From positions 35,394,200 through 35,458,199 of the forward strand of contig NC_030851.1 in the NCBI RefSeq assembly GCF_000208745.1: a stretch of DNA of 64,000 bases. Reading direction: 5' to 3'. Position numbers and translations under genes: made by a program. The notes under the pieces are model-generated. The model did no database searches. It was not told the DNA's origin and was given only the letters and a program-made list of their open reading frames with translations. How positions within the stretch are numbered: position 1 is the stretch's first letter; each line of letters opens with the position of its first letter. The stretch comes from Theobroma cacao. Lineage: Eukaryota; Streptophyta; Magnoliopsida; Malvales; Malvaceae. Shown here piece by piece: positions 60,688-64,000 of the stretch.

Positions 60688-61165
60688 ATGATAGTTGTGT
60701 CTACCCTAGAAAGCTTCAAGATGATTTGTTTATCTATTTGTTGTTGTATGTAGATGACATGTTTATTATTGCTAAAAGTATGTCAAATATTCATGTATTA
60801 AAAGAGTTGCTTATTGGTGAGTTTAAGATGAAAAACTTAGATGCTGTAAAAAAAATAGGTATGGAGATTATTAGGGATATACACGCGTCTAGTTTATATT
60901 TGTCACAAAAAAGTGCATTTAAAATATATTAGAACATTTTAAGATGCAAAATGCTAAGTCCATGAGTACTCCATTAGGGCTACACCTAAAACTTTCAGTT
61001 GGTTATTACCACTACTGAAGGATGCAGAGGAGTAAGTGACTAGTGTTCCTTATGCCAAAGTAATAGGTAACATTATTTATGCTATGGTATGTTACAAGCT
61101 AGATATCTCACTTGCTGTTAGCATGGTAGGGAAGCATTTAATACATGAAAGAATTGTTGGTCTGT
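60688..61165 (+). pseudogene. copia-2 RT, second part
   Basis: YLLLYVDDMFIIAKSMSNIH contains the intact YVDD catalytic box. It is followed by FKMKNLDAVKKIGMEIIRD, LYLSQKSAF and, after frameshifts, CKLDISLAVSMVGK (family 'RPDI..AVS.VSRY'). Homology ends near 61165; RNase H and the 3' LTR are missing. Confidence 0.88.
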
Positions 61166-61811
61166 CGAAAATTTTTCCTTTGCATTCTGAATGGGTACTT
61201 TAGGATCAATCGTAATATGAGGGGATCAATCATGCTTTCATTTTTTGCCTCAAATTTTGAATTATGTGAGAGGATGATTGATCCTTAGCAACTAGTTGAG
61301 AAACTTTTTTGCTTTTGCCTATAAGGGATAGATCTCTCAACCCTTGGGATAAATACTTGTAGCTTTAATATTAGAAAGTCTTCTAAATTTTAACCTTTTC
61401 ATTCCAGAAACATTTTTCCTATTTAGTATAACATTAAATAAATAAACAATTTATTAATTATTTTAAAGTTTTATTTTTTTTTAAATTTACAGAGTGATTT
61501 GGAAGAATTCAAAATAAGATTTATTAGAATAATTTTTTATAATTATTTTTGTCATTTCGAAATAAAAATCAATTTAAAAGTGAAACTAAGTATTAATGTT
61601 CATGGTCATGTATGTTGCACATAAATACTTATTTTTTATTTATTCTTAAATAATAATTTTATGTAAAATACAAAATTTTAAAAATGCAAACATTACTATC
61701 TATAAATAAATGATAATTAATGTTTCAATTTTATATAATTGAAATTTCATGATATTAATTTAAAATTAATCAAAATTATTACAATTATGAAAAATATTTG
61801 AATAAAACACA
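61166..61811. other. AT-rich sequence, nothing recognised
   Basis: Non-coding; an inverted pair GGATCAATC / GATTGATCC occurs at about 61204-61288. No element ends found. Confidence 0.35.
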
Positions 61812-62284
61812 ATTACGCTCCTAAGTTTTGATCGATATTACACAAAGGTCCATTAGTTTTCGAATTAGATACTCTGCCCCAAAAAAATATTTTTCGCTGG
61901 ACATGTAGGTCCAACCGTTAGTCAACTATTAATATTTTTGTTAACTTGCTGACATGGTAAGAGTGAAAAGATAATTTTACCTTTGATTAATTTTATAATA
62001 ACTATTATATAATTTTATTATTTTTTATTAATTCAAAAAAAAGGCTCCCCATTGAAGAGCACCATTTAGTGCTCCCCTTTCTTGGGGAGCTAAGGAGACT
62101 AATCGGTGCTCTTTTTTTATGTTTTAAAAAATATAATAATAATTTTTTAAATTAAGAAAAAAAGAAATGACATTTTAGTCTTTTCATTATTTCTGTTAAC
62201 GGTGTCTGTATTCTTGAGGCAGAGTGTCCATTTCAAAAATTAATAGATCTTTGTGTAATTTCGATCAAAACTTAGGAAGGTAAT
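61812..62284. mobile_element. MITE with ~65-bp terminal inverted repeats
   Basis: Left end ATTACGCTCCTAAGTTTTGA and complemented right end ATTACCTTCCTAAGTTTTGA continue to match for about 65 bases (ATTACACAAAG, ACTCTGCC). The interior holds GGCTCCCC/GGGGAGC and AGCACC/GGTGCT inverted words, so the whole unit can fold. 473 bp, no coding frame. Target duplication not resolved; family uncertain (Mutator-like possible). Confidence 0.7.
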
Positions 62285-62768
62285 GGTATTTTACCCAAAA
62301 TATTTTAAAATAAGAATCATTCAATGTAATAATAATTTTTATTAACAAATTAGATAAATCTTATTAATATATATAATAAAAATTTTAGATAAATTATATA
62401 TTATTAATAATAAATATAATAAATAAATATGAGTATTTTTATTAATAATTTGTTAATATCAATAATTTTTATATATAAGATTATAAATATAGATATAATC
62501 ATGGATTATAGAGAAGCAACATCGATCACGAACAAGAGTGACCATTATGTCACCTGTACTAATTTCTTATGGAAAACAAGAATATCACAATCTAATATCC
62601 AACCTCCATGAAGTGCGTTACCGTCTAACCACACAAAAAGCGTTTACCTTTTGCAACGTGTGCTCATTCTACAGTCCCATGATTATTAAATGGTAAACAA
62701 AGATTTTGGAGATGAAACGATAGTAAAGGAGAGCTTTAGCTCCTCCTCACGCTCGAAGATTCGTAGCC
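62285..62768. other. AT-rich sequence upstream of a possible gene
   Basis: A/T simple sequence to about 62500, then more balanced sequence that could be promoter and 5' UTR of the frame beginning at 62769 (CTCCTCCTCACGCTCG just before it). Confidence 0.35.
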
Positions 62769-63173
62769 ATGGCTTCACCACCTCCTTGCAAGTGGCCATG
62801 GAATGCAGCTTCAACTAACTATTCAATTAATTTCTCTAATTTTCCTTCTAATTCCATTATCTTCTTTTCATTTCATTCCAAACAATGTTGGTTCGTCGTA
62901 TTTTCTTCACGCGATACTTCTTTTTCTTCTTCAATAGATTCTATAAAAAAATTCGTAAATCCACACGTTTCCAATTCAAAACCCGATATCAATGCTGATT
63001 ATGCTGAAAATAATGTCATTTTGACGTCTTCGTCAAATCAGAGTTCATTTAAGAAGCAAGAAACCCTAGTTTTAAGTATCTGTTTGGGAAGCGATACTTA
63101 TGGAGGAGGACATTGTTTGTTTCGAACAAAGTTAGAAGCATTATTTTGCTTAATGTCATCACTCGCATTTATG
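62769..63173 (+). CDS. Unrecognised gene, possible first exon
   Basis: Begins MASPPPCKWPWNAASTNYS with a good plant start context (AGCCATGGCT). The first ~135 codons are rich in Ser, Asn and Phe, with SFKKQETLVLSICLGSDTYG and GGHCLFRTKLEALFCLMSSL near the end. From 63174 the frame turns into a run of hydrophobic codons and T-rich DNA, which looks like intron; GTTAGA at 63174 could be the donor. An LTR begins 325 bases downstream, so any second exon is displaced or outside the window. The Ser-rich start could be an organelle transit peptide. I do not recognise the family; it may be a gene, a fragment or chance. Confidence 0.4.
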
Positions 63174-63498
63174 GTTAGATTTTTCATTCATTTCCTTTTA
63201 ATTTTATTCTGCATTATTTATTTATTACTCGTTTTCTTTTATTTATTTGTTTTTGTTGAAGCTTGTGTTTAGAATGCAGTAATACATCAAAATTGTTCCA
63301 GTCAGTTCTTTAATTAGAGTTCCATTTAGTTATCATTTTTTGATGCAAGAGCATCTAAGATTGTATTTTTATTTAATTTAGTTTTTTTTTAATTTTGTTG
63401 ATTTAGGATTTATTTTCTTTATTTTATTTAGATTAGGATCCTTTTCTTCTTTTTATTAGGATTTATTACTTTTAAGAATTATTATTTGATTAGGCTAG
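63174..63498 (+). other. T-rich sequence, probable intron
   Basis: Very T-rich, no usable frame after 63272, consistent with plant intron sequence following the putative exon; ends at the LTR. Confidence 0.35.
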
Positions 63499-64000
63499 TG
63501 TCAAACCCTGTTCTATAAAATAATTACGACATCATTTACATGCTCAATAGAATGGTTACATATTTAGGAAGTTTGAGAAATCGTTAAAAGACGATATTGC
63601 CCCTAATGGTATCATTAAGTCGATTAAGCCTTAAACTAGTTCAAATAGGAATTTTAAGGTGAAATTAAGAGTTTCACAGTCTAGGGATGACTTAAAATGG
63701 TAATTCGGAGTTCAAGGATCAATTTGGAGTCAAATCAAAATTTTCACTATCTAGGGGCAAAATGGTCATTTGCCACTTGGGGACAAAATGAAAATTTTTA
63801 GAAATGATTTTTTTGGTCCATTTGACTTATTGGAGTATGATTTAAGTATTGGAGTATGATTTGAAGTTTAGAAGTGAAAAATTTTAATTCCGGTATAATT
63901 TGGAGTATAAGGGTGAAATGGTAATTTTGCCACCCCGGGGGCAAATCGATAAATTTTTACCCCTGACACTTGTCAAGACCAAGGGATTTTATTCATCATG
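63499..64000 (-). mobile_element. Solo-LTR-family B copy C (truncated by the window end)
   Basis: Starts TGTCAAACCCTGTTCTATAA, the reverse complement of the end of solo LTR B, and stays alike to the window end. GCTAG precedes it and would be the target copy to look for beyond 64000. A local ~17-base duplication (TTGGAGTATGATTT twice, near 63830-63862) distinguishes it. Confidence 0.85.

Noticed and set aside
1..64000. tRNA, rRNA or small RNA genes
   Set aside because: Matches to tRNA-Met are only primer sites of retroelements; no cloverleaf or rRNA core sequence was seen.

Overview
This is a plant nuclear DNA window, almost certainly from a eudicot, built mostly of nested and decayed transposable elements with one clear host gene. 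The evidence is a spliced Bet v 1/major-latex-protein (MLP) gene, a plant-type L1 LINE whose ORF2 carries zf-RVT and RNase H domains, a CACTA transposon with TAM, tnp2, DUF4218 and DUF4216 blocks, several Ty1/copia and Ty3/gypsy relics primed by initiator-tRNA-Met, and many solo LTRs. I cannot name the species.

Layout. 1-8.4 kb: a broken copia element (copia-1, + strand) whose integrase (0.4-1.1 kb) and RT/RNase H (6.5-7.9 kb) are separated by an internally deleted gypsy element (gypsy-1, 1.1-4.0 kb) and a repeat copy (F1, 4.0-6.4 kb). 8.4-16.8 kb: a second F copy (F2) split by an apparently full-length L1 LINE (9711-16361, - strand) with an 11-12 bp target duplication. 16.8-19.3 kb: AT-rich DNA with a complete 382-bp TRIM (LTRs, PBS, PPT and TSD all visible). 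19.3-40.1 kb: a gypsy fragment (gypsy-2, - strand) bounded on both sides by TRIM-type LTRs in inverted orientation. Its RT is split by an 18,570-bp CACTA element (19919-38488, TSD GTA).

The CACTA carries relics of both En/Spm-type genes (TNPA-like and TNPD/tnp2-like), dense subterminal repeats, two inserted solo LTRs (TSDs ATTCC and GCTTG), an 83-bp tandem array, a 220-bp duplication and three exon-like blocks that read as a captured CULLIN1 fragment.

40.8-41.6 kb: the MLP gene, two exons, intact. 42.6-61.2 kb: copia-2 (+ strand), interrupted by an 11.7-kb copia-3 (TSD ATTTA, itself carrying two solo LTRs in one LTR), a hAT-like element and a 2.3-kb solo LTR (TSD ATGAT). 61.8-62.3 kb: a MITE with long TIRs. 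62.8-63.2 kb: a possible first exon of an unrecognised gene. 63.5 kb to the end: another LTR of the same family as the 2.3-kb solo LTR, in opposite orientation.

Relative ages read from the nesting: gypsy-2/TRIM chimera, then CACTA, then its solo LTRs; copia-2, then copia-3, hAT and solo LTR B; copia-3, then its two solo LTRs; F2, then LINE. Nearly all transposon genes hold stops and frameshifts, so most of the window is inactive. All boundaries and duplications were read by eye; no alignment or database search was run.
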